Part shown: piece after piece, positions 1-9,043 of the stretch
Numbering within the stretch: the stretch's first letter is position 1
Layout of the letters: every line of letters starts with the position of its first letter
Origin: DASSUW01 sp963730535
Lineage (GTDB): Bacteria; Actinomycetota; Thermoleophilia; Solirubrobacterales; Solirubrobacteraceae
NCBI GenBank assembly: GCA_963730535.1
Contig: CAVSRU010000014.1
Location: 62,001 to 126,000, forward strand
DNA: 64,000 nucleotides
Direction of reading: 5' to 3'
Notes under the pieces: generated by a model
What the model was told of the DNA's origin: nothing
Database searches by the model: none
What the model saw: the letters and a program-made list of their open reading frames with translations, nothing else
Translations under genes and position numbers: made by a program

Positions 1-766
<766 letters not shown>

Positions 767-840
767 GTGTGGTTCCTCACGTAAGTCGTGGCGTGCTTGG
801 GCGGCCGCTGGCGTCGCCTGGCAAGGACGCAGACCCGCAG

Positions 841-885
841 GAATGCCTCTGGCATTTCAAGGGTTGAGGACGCCGCCAGGCGGCG
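841..885. repeat. two short inverted repeats between ccmE and ccmF
   Basis: AATGCC-tct-GGCATT at 842-856 and CGCCGCC-a-GGCGGCG at 871-885. Both fold as compact hairpins in the ccmE-ccmF leader RNA. No T-run follows, so they look more like intercistronic processing or attenuation structures than a terminator. Function is inferred only. Confidence 0.4.
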
Positions 886-929
886 ATCAGCGGTCGATCC
901 AGGCGCGTCAGGACTTGCGTGGGGGACCA

Positions 930-1325
930 CTAGGTCTCTTCGGCCGTGAACTTCGACGGGCACTTGGTCACCAGCGAGTCCTTCTCGCCGACGAACACGT
1001 CGCCCTCCTTGCGGACGTCGACGATCACCTCGCGGTCGGCGCGGAAGGGGTCGGGGAGCACGCCCTCGTAGCGCACGGGCACCGAGACGTTCCCGGCCCG
1101 GTCACGCACCTCGAACTCCGTGACGGTTCCCGAGCGCTCGTAGCCCGCCACGACCTTGCCGGTCAGCTGGTAGGTCTTGCCCGGCTCGGCCGCGCTCACC
1201 AGCTGGCTGGGGCTGCGCGCCTCGCTCGAGGCGGAGAAGCTCGTGTAGACCAGCGCCGAGGCGAGCACGACGGCGGCGCTCAGCGCCACCACCAAGCGGA
1301 CCGTGCGCTTACGGGCGGGATCCAT
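930..1325 (-). CDS. ccmE: CcmE, cysteine-type heme chaperone
   Basis: Periplasmic-side, membrane-anchored heme chaperone of System I that carries heme from CcmC to CcmF. 131 residues. One N-terminal transmembrane helix (about residues 8-30) is followed by the OB-fold domain with the LTGKVV and VPVRYEGVLPDPFR segments typical of CcmE. The heme-binding position is Cys122 in KCPSKF instead of the His of the usual HxxxY motif, so this is the cysteine variant known from archaea and some bacteria; the Tyr four residues on is Phe126 here. ATG at 1325 is chosen because the preceding in-frame codons lack CcmE character and the helix starts right after it. CATACT 8 nt upstream may be its -10 element. 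Confidence 0.92.
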   Translation of the reverse strand: MDPARKRTVRLVVALSAAVVLASALVYTSFSASSEARSPSQLVSAAEPGKTYQLTGKVVAGYERSGTVTEFEVRDRAGNVSVPVRYEGVLPDPFRADREVIVDVRKEGDVFVGEKDSLVTKCPSKFTAEET

Positions 1326-1470
1326 CCATTCGCAGTATGGCGAAGGCGAACCTTGAAAAGACGCGCCGGACGTGGACGGATCGGCGTCCCGTGGCGGCAA
1401 CCTGGACGAATGGTTACTGCAAGCCGGCATAAAGGTTCGTGAAAGGGCGCCGAGAAAGAGTGGTAGAGCG

Positions 1471-1692
1471 ATGAGCACCGCCGCCGCCCAGATCACGAGC
1501 CTCCGCCGCCGGCCCCGCACGGGCCGCTCGGCACGCGGTCGCACCGCCGTGCTCCAGACGCTGGCCCGGGCCAAGCGCAGCGGCGGCCCCGAGGACCGGG
1601 CGCTCTACGAGTGCGGGTGCGGCCACCTGTTCAAGGCGGAGGTCTCGACCTCCGTCGGCTGCCCGCACTGCGGCACCTGCCAGGCCTGGTAA
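1471..1692 (+). CDS. small zinc-ribbon protein
   Basis: 73-residue protein, divergent from ccmE. The basic N-terminal half (TSLRRRPRTGRSARGR) is followed by a C-terminal four-cysteine knuckle: CGCGH, a 16-residue spacer, then CPHCGTC, ending in QAW. The arrangement is that of a small zinc ribbon, probably nucleic-acid or protein binding; no specific family is recognised. An in-frame ATG at 1372 exists, but 1471 fits better because residues before it would be unrelated leader and a GAAAGAG stretch lies upstream. Function unknown. Confidence 0.6.
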   Translation: MSTAAAQITSLRRRPRTGRSARGRTAVLQTLARAKRSGGPEDRALYECGCGHLFKAEVSTSVGCPHCGTCQAW

Positions 1693-1728
1693 CCGCAAGA
1701 AGCGGCAGCGCGGCGCGTTTGAAGCCGC

Positions 1729-3840
1729 ATGCGCCTCCTTGCCATCGCCATCGTCCTCCTGCTCGCGGTGCCCGCCGTCGGGAGCGCCCAGACGACGGAC
1801 TACACCAAGACCGCGGGTCTCACGCAGCCGCAGTACGAGACCGTCCGCGACGTGCTGCGCGTGCCGGCCTTCGACGGTCGTGAGCTCTACATCGAGGTCA
1901 CGCGCCCGAAGGCCGCCGGCAACTTCCCCGTCATCCTCGAGGCCTCGCCGTACCACGGCACGCTGGCCGACCGCGACGGGACGCGGATCCTGCCCGAGCC
2001 GCGCAACGCCGACGGCCGCTCCGTCGGCCTGACGGGCTACTTCGCGCCGCGCGGCTACGCCGTGGTGATGATGGATCTGCGCGGGACGGGGCGCTCGCAG
2101 GGCTGCCTCGACCACCTCGGACTGCGCGACGCGCGCGACCTCAAGCAGATCGTCGAGTGGTCGGCGAGCCAGCGCTGGTCGAACGGGCGCGTCGGCATGA
2201 CCGGTCACTCCTACGTCGGCTCCACCCCGCCCGTGGCCGCCGCCCAGGACCCGCGGGGGCTGGCCACGATCGTCCCCTCCGCGGGCCTCGCGTCGATGTA
2301 CGACCACCAGTTCCAGGCCGGCGTCCCCTACTTCCTCCAGTGGGCCGGGCCGATCGAGGCGTACGAGCAGATCGCGATCGAGCGCAAGCTGCCGCCGGGT
2401 CTGTCCGACCCGTTCGGCCTCACCCACCCCGGCGACGACTTCGGCAACAACCCCGAGGAGACCGGCTGCGGGCTCCCGCAGTCGGCCGCGGTCTCCGGTG
2501 AGGACCAGCTCTCCGGCCGCTACTCGGCCTGGCACGAGGCACGCGACTGGCAGGACGGCGCCACCAACGCCGACATCCCGGTCTTCCTCGTCCACGGCGT
2601 CAACGACAACGCCGCCCGCGTGTCGGCGATGGACTGGTTCACCCGCCGCAACGGCCGGCCCGGCGACAAGCTGTGGCTCGGCCAGTGGGACCACGGCTCG
2701 GGCTGCTGCCCCAACCGCCGCGGCATCCAGTGGACGTACGCGCTGCACGCGTGGTTCGACAAGCAGCTCGCGCAGCTGCCGGTCGACACCGGCCCGGCCG
2801 TCGAGCTGTTCATGGGCGACGGCACGTTCTCCGAGGCGCGCGGCGGCGCCCGCGAGGAGGTTGCGACCGCCGGCGCCTGGACCAAGGGCAGCGAGTACAT
2901 GACCCTGCGCCCGGGCGCCGACGGCACGCTCTCCGAGGGCGAGGCCGGCACCGGCAGCGTCTCCTTCGAGGGTGACCCGACCGGCCACGTCGACCCGCAG
3001 GGCACCGGCGCGGCCGAGTTCTCGACCAAGCCGTTCACGAGCGACGTCGTGCTCGCCGGCCGTCCGGAGATGGACCTCGACGCGTCGGTCACCGCGCCGC
3101 GCGTGCACCTGATCGCCACGCTGTTCGACGAGCGCCCCGGGGACGGCGACCGCCGCCGCATCACTCAGTGGGCGATCAACCCCGAGCTGCGCGACGGCAT
3201 CGCCAACCGCAAGCTCGTGGTCCCCGGCCAGCGCTATGACATGCAGCCGCCCGGCTTCGCCATGGCCCACCACGTCAAGCCCGGCCACCGGCTCGTGCTC
3301 CGCGTCACCACGTCGGATCCCGACAAGGTCCCGATGTTCGCCGTCGATCCCAAGGTGACGGTCTTCACCGGGATGGACGGCACGAACGTCCGCCTGCCGG
3401 TGGTGGCGAACCCGGTGCTCGCGCCTGACGACGTGCCGCTCGAGGAGAACGCCGCGATCCCGACCGGTCCCGCCCAGGCGGCGATCGAGGGCACGGTGAC
3501 GCCCAAGGCACCCGGCGCCGGCGCCCGGCAGGGCGGCCTGACGAGCGAGTACCTCGAGTTCGAGGCGCTCGAGGGAGCCGACAACGCCCGCATGACCGCC
3601 CTCGCGACGCCGAGCGCGGCCGCGGACATCGATCTCTACCTCCAGCGCCGCAACGCCGACGGCACGTGGTCGAGCGACCTCGCGACCGGCGGCTCATCGT
3701 CGCTCGAGTCCGAGACGCTCGAGTTCGGCCGCCTGGCTCCCGGCACCTACCGGCTCGAGGTCCACAACTGGGCCGGCCCCCCGAACAACGCGGTGAACGT
3801 GAAGCTCACGTTCTTCGACTCGACAGGACACGCGCCGTAG
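1729..3840 (+). CDS. secreted CocE/NonD-type alpha/beta hydrolase with C-terminal PPC-like domain
   Basis: 703-residue exported serine hydrolase of the X-Pro dipeptidyl-peptidase/cocaine esterase family. Signal peptide at 1-20 (MRLLAIAIVLLLAVPAVGSA). The catalytic nucleophile is Ser161 in GMTGHSYVG; the acid is probably in PVFLVHGVNDN and the histidine in WLGQWDHGSGCC. The jelly-roll C-terminal domain of the family follows (about 380-570). An extra tail from about 600 (DIDLYLQRRN ... APGTYRLEVHNWAG) resembles the pre-peptidase C-terminal (PPC) beta-sandwich seen in secreted enzymes. Substrate cannot be told; family members cleave peptides, esters or acylated antibiotics. Its 3' end overlaps the convergent fetB-like gene by 35 bp. 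Confidence 0.88.
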   Translation: MRLLAIAIVLLLAVPAVGSAQTTDYTKTAGLTQPQYETVRDVLRVPAFDGRELYIEVTRPKAAGNFPVILEASPYHGTLADRDGTRILPEPRNADGRSVGLTGYFAPRGYAVVMMDLRGTGRSQGCLDHLGLRDARDLKQIVEWSASQRWSNGRVGMTGHSYVGSTPPVAAAQDPRGLATIVPSAGLASMYDHQFQAGVPYFLQWAGPIEAYEQIAIERKLPPGLSDPFGLTHPGDDFGNNPEETGCGLPQSAAVSGEDQLSGRYSAWHEARDWQDGATNADIPVFLVHGVNDNAARVSAMDWFTRRNGRPGDKLWLGQWDHGSGCCPNRRGIQWTYALHAWFDKQLAQLPVDTGPAVELFMGDGTFSEARGGAREEVATAGAWTKGSEYMTLRPGADGTLSEGEAGTGSVSFEGDPTGHVDPQGTGAAEFSTKPFTSDVVLAGRPEMDLDASVTAPRVHLIATLFDERPGDGDRRRITQWAINPELRDGIANRKLVVPGQRYDMQPPGFAMAHHVKPGHRLVLRVTTSDPDKVPMFAVDPKVTVFTGMDGTNVRLPVVANPVLAPDDVPLEENAAIPTGPAQAAIEGTVTPKAPGAGARQGGLTSEYLEFEALEGADNARMTALATPSAAADIDLYLQRRNADGTWSSDLATGGSSSLESETLEFGRLAPGTYRLEVHNWAGPPNNAVNVKLTFFDSTGHAP

Positions 3841-4573
3841 GAGGCACGACACGCTCGCCCGGAGCGGTGAGCCCGGCCACGACCAGCCGGGCCACCGCCA
3901 GGGCGGCGACGACCTGCACCGCCAGCAGGGTGAGGAGGACGACGAGCTGCACGCGGGCGGCCTCGGCGGGGCTGGCGCCGCCGAGGACGAGGCCGACGAA
4001 GGTGCCGGGCAGCGTCACGAGGCCGACGTTCTTGGTCTGATCGATGGCGGGGATCAGGCCGGTGACCGCCGCGCGCCGGACGGCCGGGGCGAGCGCCTCC
4101 CGCGCCGGCACGCCGAGCGTGAGCCGGACCTCGATGGCGGTGAGGTCGTCGGCGACCTGCTCGGCCAGCCGCCGGCCGGTGACCGAGGTGGCGACCATCG
4201 CGCCGCCGATCAGGATCCCGGCTACCGGAACGAGCTCGCGCGGCGTCGTGTCGAAGGCGCCGGTCACGAGGAGCGGGACGAGCCCGGTGGCGGCGCCGGC
4301 CGCGATGGCAGCGCCGCCGCGCAGGGTCGCGTCCGGCACGCCCTGGAGGCGTCGCCCTGCCGTGAACGTCGCCGTCGCCAGCATGAGCGCGACGAAGGCG
4401 GCGGCCAGCCCGGCGTGCTCGAACACGAGCGCGATCAGCGCACCGACGGCCGCCAGCTGCGCCGCCGCCCGGAGCGCCGCGATCGCCAGATCGCGCTCGA
4501 CCCCGAGGCGCCCGATCCGCGAGAGCACGATGGCGAGCACGACGAGGCCCGCCGCCACGATCACCTGGGTCAC
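3806..4573 (-). CDS. fetB: FetB-like ABC permease (UPF0014 family)
   Basis: 255-residue membrane permease with about seven hydrophobic helices, of the UPF0014/FetB family that pairs with a single ABC ATPase. E. coli FetAB is linked to iron export and oxidative stress. Characteristic loops visible: GRRLQGVPDATLRGG, LIGGAMVATSVTGRRL and AIDQTKNVGLVTLPGTFVG, the last being the most conserved stretch of the family. It begins with GTG overlapping the TGA of the upstream ATPase gene (GTGA), so the pair is translationally coupled. Length equals the family norm. Confidence 0.85.
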   Translation of the reverse strand: MTQVIVAAGLVVLAIVLSRIGRLGVERDLAIAALRAAAQLAAVGALIALVFEHAGLAAAFVALMLATATFTAGRRLQGVPDATLRGGAAIAAGAATGLVPLLVTGAFDTTPRELVPVAGILIGGAMVATSVTGRRLAEQVADDLTAIEVRLTLGVPAREALAPAVRRAAVTGLIPAIDQTKNVGLVTLPGTFVGLVLGGASPAEAARVQLVVLLTLLAVQVVAALAVARLVVAGLTAPGERVVPPTARVLSSRRT

Positions 4574-5193
4574 GGCGGCCGCACCTCGACGCGCTCGTCC
4601 GCGATCCGCTCGGCCTGCGCGTCGTCGTGGGTGACGACGAGGACGCCGAGCCCTCGCCCGGCCAGCTCGCGCACCAGCGCCTCGACCGCCGCCGCCGAGT
4701 CGCGATCGAGCGCCGCGGTCGGCTCGTCGAGCAGCAAGGCGCCGGGATCCCGGGTCAGCGCCCGGGCGACCGCCACGCGCCCCGCTTCGCCGCCGGAGAG
4801 CTCGCTCGCGCGGCGATCGAGGAGCGCCGGCGCGAGCCCCGTGGCGGCCAGCGCCTCGCGCAGCTCGCCCTCCTGCGGCGCCTCGAGGCCGTAGGCGAGG
4901 TTGGCGCGCACGTCCCCGGGGAGCATCGGCGGCGCCTGCATCACGAGGCCGACCCGCCGCCGCAGGACGCACGGGTCGAGCCCCGCGGCGTCGCTCCCGT
5001 CGACAAGCACGCGCCCGGCGGCCGGCTCGTCGAGGCGGACCAGGCACCGCAGCAGGCTCGACTTGCCGACCCCTGACGGCCCGGCCACGGCGACCACCTG
5101 CCCCGCCTCGACCTTCAGGTCGATGCCGCGAAGGATCTGGCGGCCGCCGCGCGCGACGGCCAAGCCCTCTGTCTCGATTCGAGGAACCGCCAC
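4570..5193 (-). CDS. fetA: FetA-like ABC transporter ATPase
   Basis: ATPase partner of the adjacent FetB-like permease, probably a small metal-efflux or stress-related ABC exporter. About 207 residues. Walker A GPSGVGKSS, Q-loop in VGLVMQAPPM, signature LSGGEAGRVAVARAL, Walker B ALLLDEPTAALD and the H-loop VVTHDD are all intact. The start is uncertain: an ATG at 5214 would overlap the start codon of the divergent gene at 5213 (shared CCATGG), so GTG at 5193 (protein begins VAVPRIETEG) is preferred. Confidence 0.85.
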   Translation of the reverse strand: MAVPRIETEGLAVARGGRQILRGIDLKVEAGQVVAVAGPSGVGKSSLLRCLVRLDEPAAGRVLVDGSDAAGLDPCVLRRRVGLVMQAPPMLPGDVRANLAYGLEAPQEGELREALAATGLAPALLDRRASELSGGEAGRVAVARALTRDPGALLLDEPTAALDRDSAAAVEALVRELAGRGLGVLVVTHDDAQAERIADERVEVRPP

Positions 5194-5212
5194 GTCGGGT
5201 AAACATCCAACC

Positions 5213-5641
5213 ATGGCCCGCCAGGACGCATCCCACCTCTTCGGCGACGAGCACGTGCGCCGCTACCGCGAGACGGACGGCGAGCTCGGCCACGACTGGC
5301 GTCAGGGCAGCTCGATCCTGCTCCTCACCACCACCGGGCACCGCTCCCGGGAGGAGCGCACCACGCCGCTGATCTACGGCCGCAGCGGCGACGACTACCT
5401 CATCGTCGCCTCCAACGGCGGCTCCCCCGAGCCGCCCGCCTGGTTCCGCAACCTCGAGCAGCAGCCCGACGTCGACGTCCAGGTCCTCGGCGACCGCTTC
5501 CGCGCCCGCGCGCGGACGGCCACTTCGGACGAGAAGCCGGAGATGTGGCGCGAGATGACGAGCCACTGGCCGGCCTACGACAGCTACCAGCGCAAGACCG
5601 ACCGCGAGATCCCCGTCGTCGTGCTCGAACGGGCGTCCTAG
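5213..5641 (+). CDS. deazaflavin (F420)-dependent nitroreductase family protein (Ddn-like)
   Basis: 142 residues of the Ddn/nitroreductase-like split-barrel family, which in actinobacteria uses reduced F420 to reduce quinones or nitro compounds. Seen: LLTTTGHRSREERTTPLIYG, the conserved strand-turn that contacts the deazaflavin phosphate; YLIVASNGGSPEPPAWFRNL; and the C-terminal YQRKTDREIPVVVLER. Length is typical. The gene is divergent from fetA with only about 20 bp between starts, and no Shine-Dalgarno sequence precedes the ATG, consistent with a leaderless mRNA (TAAACAT lies 6 nt upstream). Substrate unknown. Confidence 0.85.
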   Translation: MARQDASHLFGDEHVRRYRETDGELGHDWRQGSSILLLTTTGHRSREERTTPLIYGRSGDDYLIVASNGGSPEPPAWFRNLEQQPDVDVQVLGDRFRARARTATSDEKPEMWREMTSHWPAYDSYQRKTDREIPVVVLERAS

Positions 5642-5706
5642 AGAGCGGCGCACCGGAAAGCGCCGCGATTCGACCGAACTCGCGACGCCCCGGTTCGTGT
5701 CGGACG

Positions 5707-7113
5707 TTAGGTGGGCTTGATGTTCTGGTTGAGGTGGAAGACGTTGTCGGGGTCGTAGGCGGTCTTGAGCGTCCTGAGGCGGGCGAGCTTGGCGGGCGGG
5801 TATGCGCGCGCCACGCCGGCTGCTCCTTCGTCGCTCATCGCGTTGACGTACATGCCGCTGGCGAAGGGCTCGAGCGACGCGGCATAGCGTCGGGCTGCGG
5901 ATATCCGCTCCTCATCCTCGGCGGCGTCGGACCACCGCGCGGAAGCGACGAACTCGAACATCGCGTCGCGCTGGCTGAAGGCGCTGTCGGCGTCCGGCAC
6001 CTCGGCGATCGCGCCGCCGTAGGCCTGCAGGGAGGCGGCGGGCAGCTGCTCGCCGTACCCGTCGGACGTGCCACGGAGCAGGAACGCGTCAATCGCCGCG
6101 TCCGACAACGACCGGAAGTAGCTGCCCTTCCAGTAGCGGCGCAGCGCGTGGCCTTCGAGCGTGTCCTCCATCCGCTGCAGTTCGACGTACGAGAGCTCCT
6201 CGATGCGCTCGGCGACCGGGCGGCCGAGGGCGCGCAGCGCCGGGAGCAGCTGCCGGTCGAGCTCGGGCTCGCCGGCCCAAACGAAGCCGATGCTGGCCAC
6301 CGGCCGGTCGCGCCACTGTGGCGGAAGAACCCGAGATAGCGACTCGCCGACCCAGGCGGTGAACGTGGCCGCGCGAGGGGCGATCGCGTTCAAGTCGCGC
6401 CAGCCACGCAGCGCCGATGCCGCATCGTCGATCGCGAAGAAAAGCTCGACGACATGAGCCTTGCTGGCCACCGGGTGCAGCCGGAACTCGAACTCGGAGA
6501 CGACGCCGAAGTTGCCGCCGCCGCCGCGCAGCCCCCAGAACAGGTCCGGGTTCTCGGTCTCGTCGACATGCAGCCGGTGGCCGTCGGCGGTGATCAGCTC
6601 GTACGCCGCGACGTTGTCGCACGACAGCCCGAGCTGGCGCGCGAGCCAACCCATACCGCCGCCGAGCGTCAGCCCGCCGACGCCGGTGTGGGAGACGTTG
6701 CCCGCCGTCGTGGTCAGTCCATGCTCCATCGCGGCGCGATCGAGCGCGCCGAGCAGCGCCCCGCCCTGCACCCACGCGCGACGGCGCTCGGGATCGACGC
6801 GGACGCCGCCCATCGGTGTCAGGTCGATCATCAGGCCGCCGTCCGGGACGCACAGCCCGAGCACGCTGTGCCCTCCGCAGCGCACGCCGATCTCGAGGTC
6901 GCGCTCGCGGCCGTAACGGATCGCCTCGGCCACGTCGTCCGCGTTCGCGCAGCGTACGATCGCCCGCGGCCGGCGGTCAACCATCGCGTTCCACACCGTC
7001 CGTGCCTCGTCATATCCAGGGGTGCCGTCTTCCAGGAGCCGACCGTCCGCCGCAGCGGCCCCGGTGCCGATCCGCGCGTCGAACGGCTCAAGGGCGGGAT
7101 CTCGATCAGGCAT
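5707..7113 (-). CDS. FAD-dependent oxidoreductase, berberine-bridge type
   Basis: PCMH-type flavoenzyme of about 468 residues. FAD domain: VRCGGHSVLG contains the His that carries 8-alpha-linked FAD, and LTLGGGMGWLAR lies in the second FAD-contact loop. The position where bicovalent members have Cys reads GNVSHTGVGG here, so FAD is expected to be singly attached. C-terminal BBE element: YDPDNVFHLNQNI. Such enzymes oxidise sugars or secondary metabolites; substrate not predictable. The open frame extends to a GTG at 7209; ATG at 7113 (MPDRDPALEP) is preferred because it gives the family length, but 7146 or 7209 are possible. Divergent from the BNR gene. Confidence 0.85.
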   Translation of the reverse strand: MPDRDPALEPFDARIGTGAAAADGRLLEDGTPGYDEARTVWNAMVDRRPRAIVRCANADDVAEAIRYGRERDLEIGVRCGGHSVLGLCVPDGGLMIDLTPMGGVRVDPERRRAWVQGGALLGALDRAAMEHGLTTTAGNVSHTGVGGLTLGGGMGWLARQLGLSCDNVAAYELITADGHRLHVDETENPDLFWGLRGGGGNFGVVSEFEFRLHPVASKAHVVELFFAIDDAASALRGWRDLNAIAPRAATFTAWVGESLSRVLPPQWRDRPVASIGFVWAGEPELDRQLLPALRALGRPVAERIEELSYVELQRMEDTLEGHALRRYWKGSYFRSLSDAAIDAFLLRGTSDGYGEQLPAASLQAYGGAIAEVPDADSAFSQRDAMFEFVASARWSDAAEDEERISAARRYAASLEPFASGMYVNAMSDEGAAGVARAYPPAKLARLRTLKTAYDPDNVFHLNQNIKPT

Positions 7114-7266
7114 GGCCATAGGACCAGCGGGTCGCGCGGAACTCATCGCTCGACCCGGCGCAGCCGCGAAGCGGTCGCGCTGAGACGGTTCGTCGTCGCT
7201 TCGCGTCACGCACGAGCCGCGGCGGACCCGGAGCAGCGCAACGGGCGAGTGAGAATGAACCGATGG

Positions 7267-7282
7267 GGTTCCAACCGGAACC
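7267..7282. promoter_or_regulatory. perfect palindrome GGTTCC-AACC-GGAACC
   Basis: A 6-bp inverted repeat with 4-nt spacer, located between the divergent FAD oxidoreductase and BNR genes, about 50 bp before the BNR start. Size and position suit a dimeric repressor operator. No regulator gene is adjacent, so the binding protein is unknown. Confidence 0.35.
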
Positions 7283-7329
7283 GGGATTGGATAGCGTCGC
7301 CTGAACGCCTATCTCCCGAGGGGGTAGTC

Positions 7330-8991
7330 ATGCGAAAGCGAAGCCGGTCCGCAGCCAGTGCGGCGCTCGTCGCGGTCGTCGCCGCCGCCGGTCAATCGGC
7401 TCAGGCTCAGGCCGACACCCGAGTCACGCGTGACGCCACCCCAGGCAGCTATGCCCGCTACGACGGCGGGACCGACGCGACAATGCTGTCGTGCAGCACT
7501 GGACGGCGAACCCAGAATGAGCCGAGCGTCGCGGTGAATCCGCGCAACGCCGCGATCGTCGTCGCGGGCTCGAATGACTACTGCGCGGAGATCCAGAACG
7601 GGTCGGGCAACGTGTGGGGCGGCTACTACCGCTCGACGAACGGTGGCGCCACCTGGACCAACAGCCTCGTGCCGGGCTACCCCGCGGACACCTCGGCCGC
7701 GGGGACGGCGTCGCCGACGCACGGCAGCTGCGCATCGGCCGGCGACCCGACGCAGGCGTTCGACGGCGCCGGGCGCCTGTTCTACGGCTTCATCTGCTTC
7801 AACCGCGCCAAGCCCACCAACGGCTCGGTGTACGTCGCCACGTACGACCAGGACGGGGCCCGCTATGTGCGCACGGTTCGCGTGGACCGCGGGACACCGT
7901 CGGTGTGGGGGCTCTTCCAGGACAAGATCAACGTGACCGCCGACCCGGTCTCGGGGAACGTCTACGTGCTGTGGGCGCAGTATCCGGGCCAGGCCGCCAA
8001 TAACACGCTGCACTTCGCGCGCTCGACCGATCATGGGCAGACGTTCTCGAAGCCGGTGCGCATCACTCCCGGACTCGGGGAGGAGCAGTTCGCGGATGCG
8101 ACGGTCGGCCCGGACGGGACGCTGTACGTCACGTTCCGGGCGATCGCTCACCAGAAGTCGACGGCGGACGCGATCTGGCTCGTGCGCTCGACCGACGGCG
8201 GCGAATCGTTCTCGGCGCCGCAGCTGGTGGCGGGCATCACGCCGTTCGACTCGACTCAGTTCAGCGGCAGCGGCGCCGACGCGTGCGGCGACGGCCCGTT
8301 CGCGTGCCCGAGCGGCCTGACCTTCGCACGCTTCTCCAGCCAGTCCGCCGTGGCCGCCGACGCCAGGGGCGTCCACGTCGTCTACAGCGCCGAGACGGCC
8401 GCCGGCCAGGCCAAGATCTTCGTGCGCAACTCCCCCGACGGGCTGACCTGGTCCGCCGCTCCGACGACGCTCGACAGCGCGCCCACCGGGCACCAGTTCT
8501 TCCCCGACATCACGTCCGCAGGGGGAGTGATCTCGGTCGTGTTCCAGGACTCGCGCACCGATCCGGCTTACTCGCCCAGCCTGCCGCCAGGCAACACGGC
8601 TGCCGGCGTGAACTCCGGGAACGTCGTGCAAGCGATCCTCGCGCGGTCGGCCGACGGGGTCGGCTGGACCGAGCAACAGCTCAGCACGGCCGGCAGTAAT
8701 CCCAACTGGGAGGTCCGCGGCGCGGCCCGTTCGCCGTTCTTCGGCGACTACAACTACGTCTCCGCCGTGGGGAGCACCGTGCGGGCGGTGTGGACCGACA
8801 CGCGCGACCTCGTGCCCGGGAGCGATCCGCGCGAGACCGGCGCCGACGATGACGCCGACGGATTCGACGGCTTCCAGACCTGCACTTGGGTGCCGAACGA
8901 CATCGACGCCCCGGCGTACGAGTCGCCGACGATCGCCGACGCCTGTCTCTCCCAAGGAGCGCTCGATCAGAACATCTACATCGCGCCCTAG
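7330..8991 (+). CDS. secreted BNR-repeat (sialidase-like beta-propeller) protein
   Basis: 553-residue exported protein. Signal peptide within the first 35 residues (RKRSRSAASAALVAVVAAAG ... AQA). At least three Asp-box motifs are visible (YRSTNGGATW, ARSTDHGQTF, VRSTDGGESF), plus NEPSVAVNPRN at the propeller entry; the six-bladed sialidase/BNR fold is expected. Whether it is a glycosidase is not shown: I do not see a clear arginine triad. Many actinobacterial homologues are exported binding proteins. ATG at 7330 is chosen for the GAGGGGG ribosome site 5 nt upstream and the signal peptide; the same frame is open much further upstream but without protein-like character. Confidence 0.8.
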   Translation: MRKRSRSAASAALVAVVAAAGQSAQAQADTRVTRDATPGSYARYDGGTDATMLSCSTGRRTQNEPSVAVNPRNAAIVVAGSNDYCAEIQNGSGNVWGGYYRSTNGGATWTNSLVPGYPADTSAAGTASPTHGSCASAGDPTQAFDGAGRLFYGFICFNRAKPTNGSVYVATYDQDGARYVRTVRVDRGTPSVWGLFQDKINVTADPVSGNVYVLWAQYPGQAANNTLHFARSTDHGQTFSKPVRITPGLGEEQFADATVGPDGTLYVTFRAIAHQKSTADAIWLVRSTDGGESFSAPQLVAGITPFDSTQFSGSGADACGDGPFACPSGLTFARFSSQSAVAADARGVHVVYSAETAAGQAKIFVRNSPDGLTWSAAPTTLDSAPTGHQFFPDITSAGGVISVVFQDSRTDPAYSPSLPPGNTAAGVNSGNVVQAILARSADGVGWTEQQLSTAGSNPNWEVRGAARSPFFGDYNYVSAVGSTVRAVWTDTRDLVPGSDPRETGADDDADGFDGFQTCTWVPNDIDAPAYESPTIADACLSQGALDQNIYIAP

Positions 8992-9043
8992 AGCGAAACG
9001 GGGCTGGCGCCGGGTCGTCGCGGAGACGTGACACAATCGGGCC

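Noticed and set aside
1414..3288. 624-codon minus-strand frame opposite the CocE-like hydrolase
   Set aside because: Antisense shadow; no domain-like sequence.
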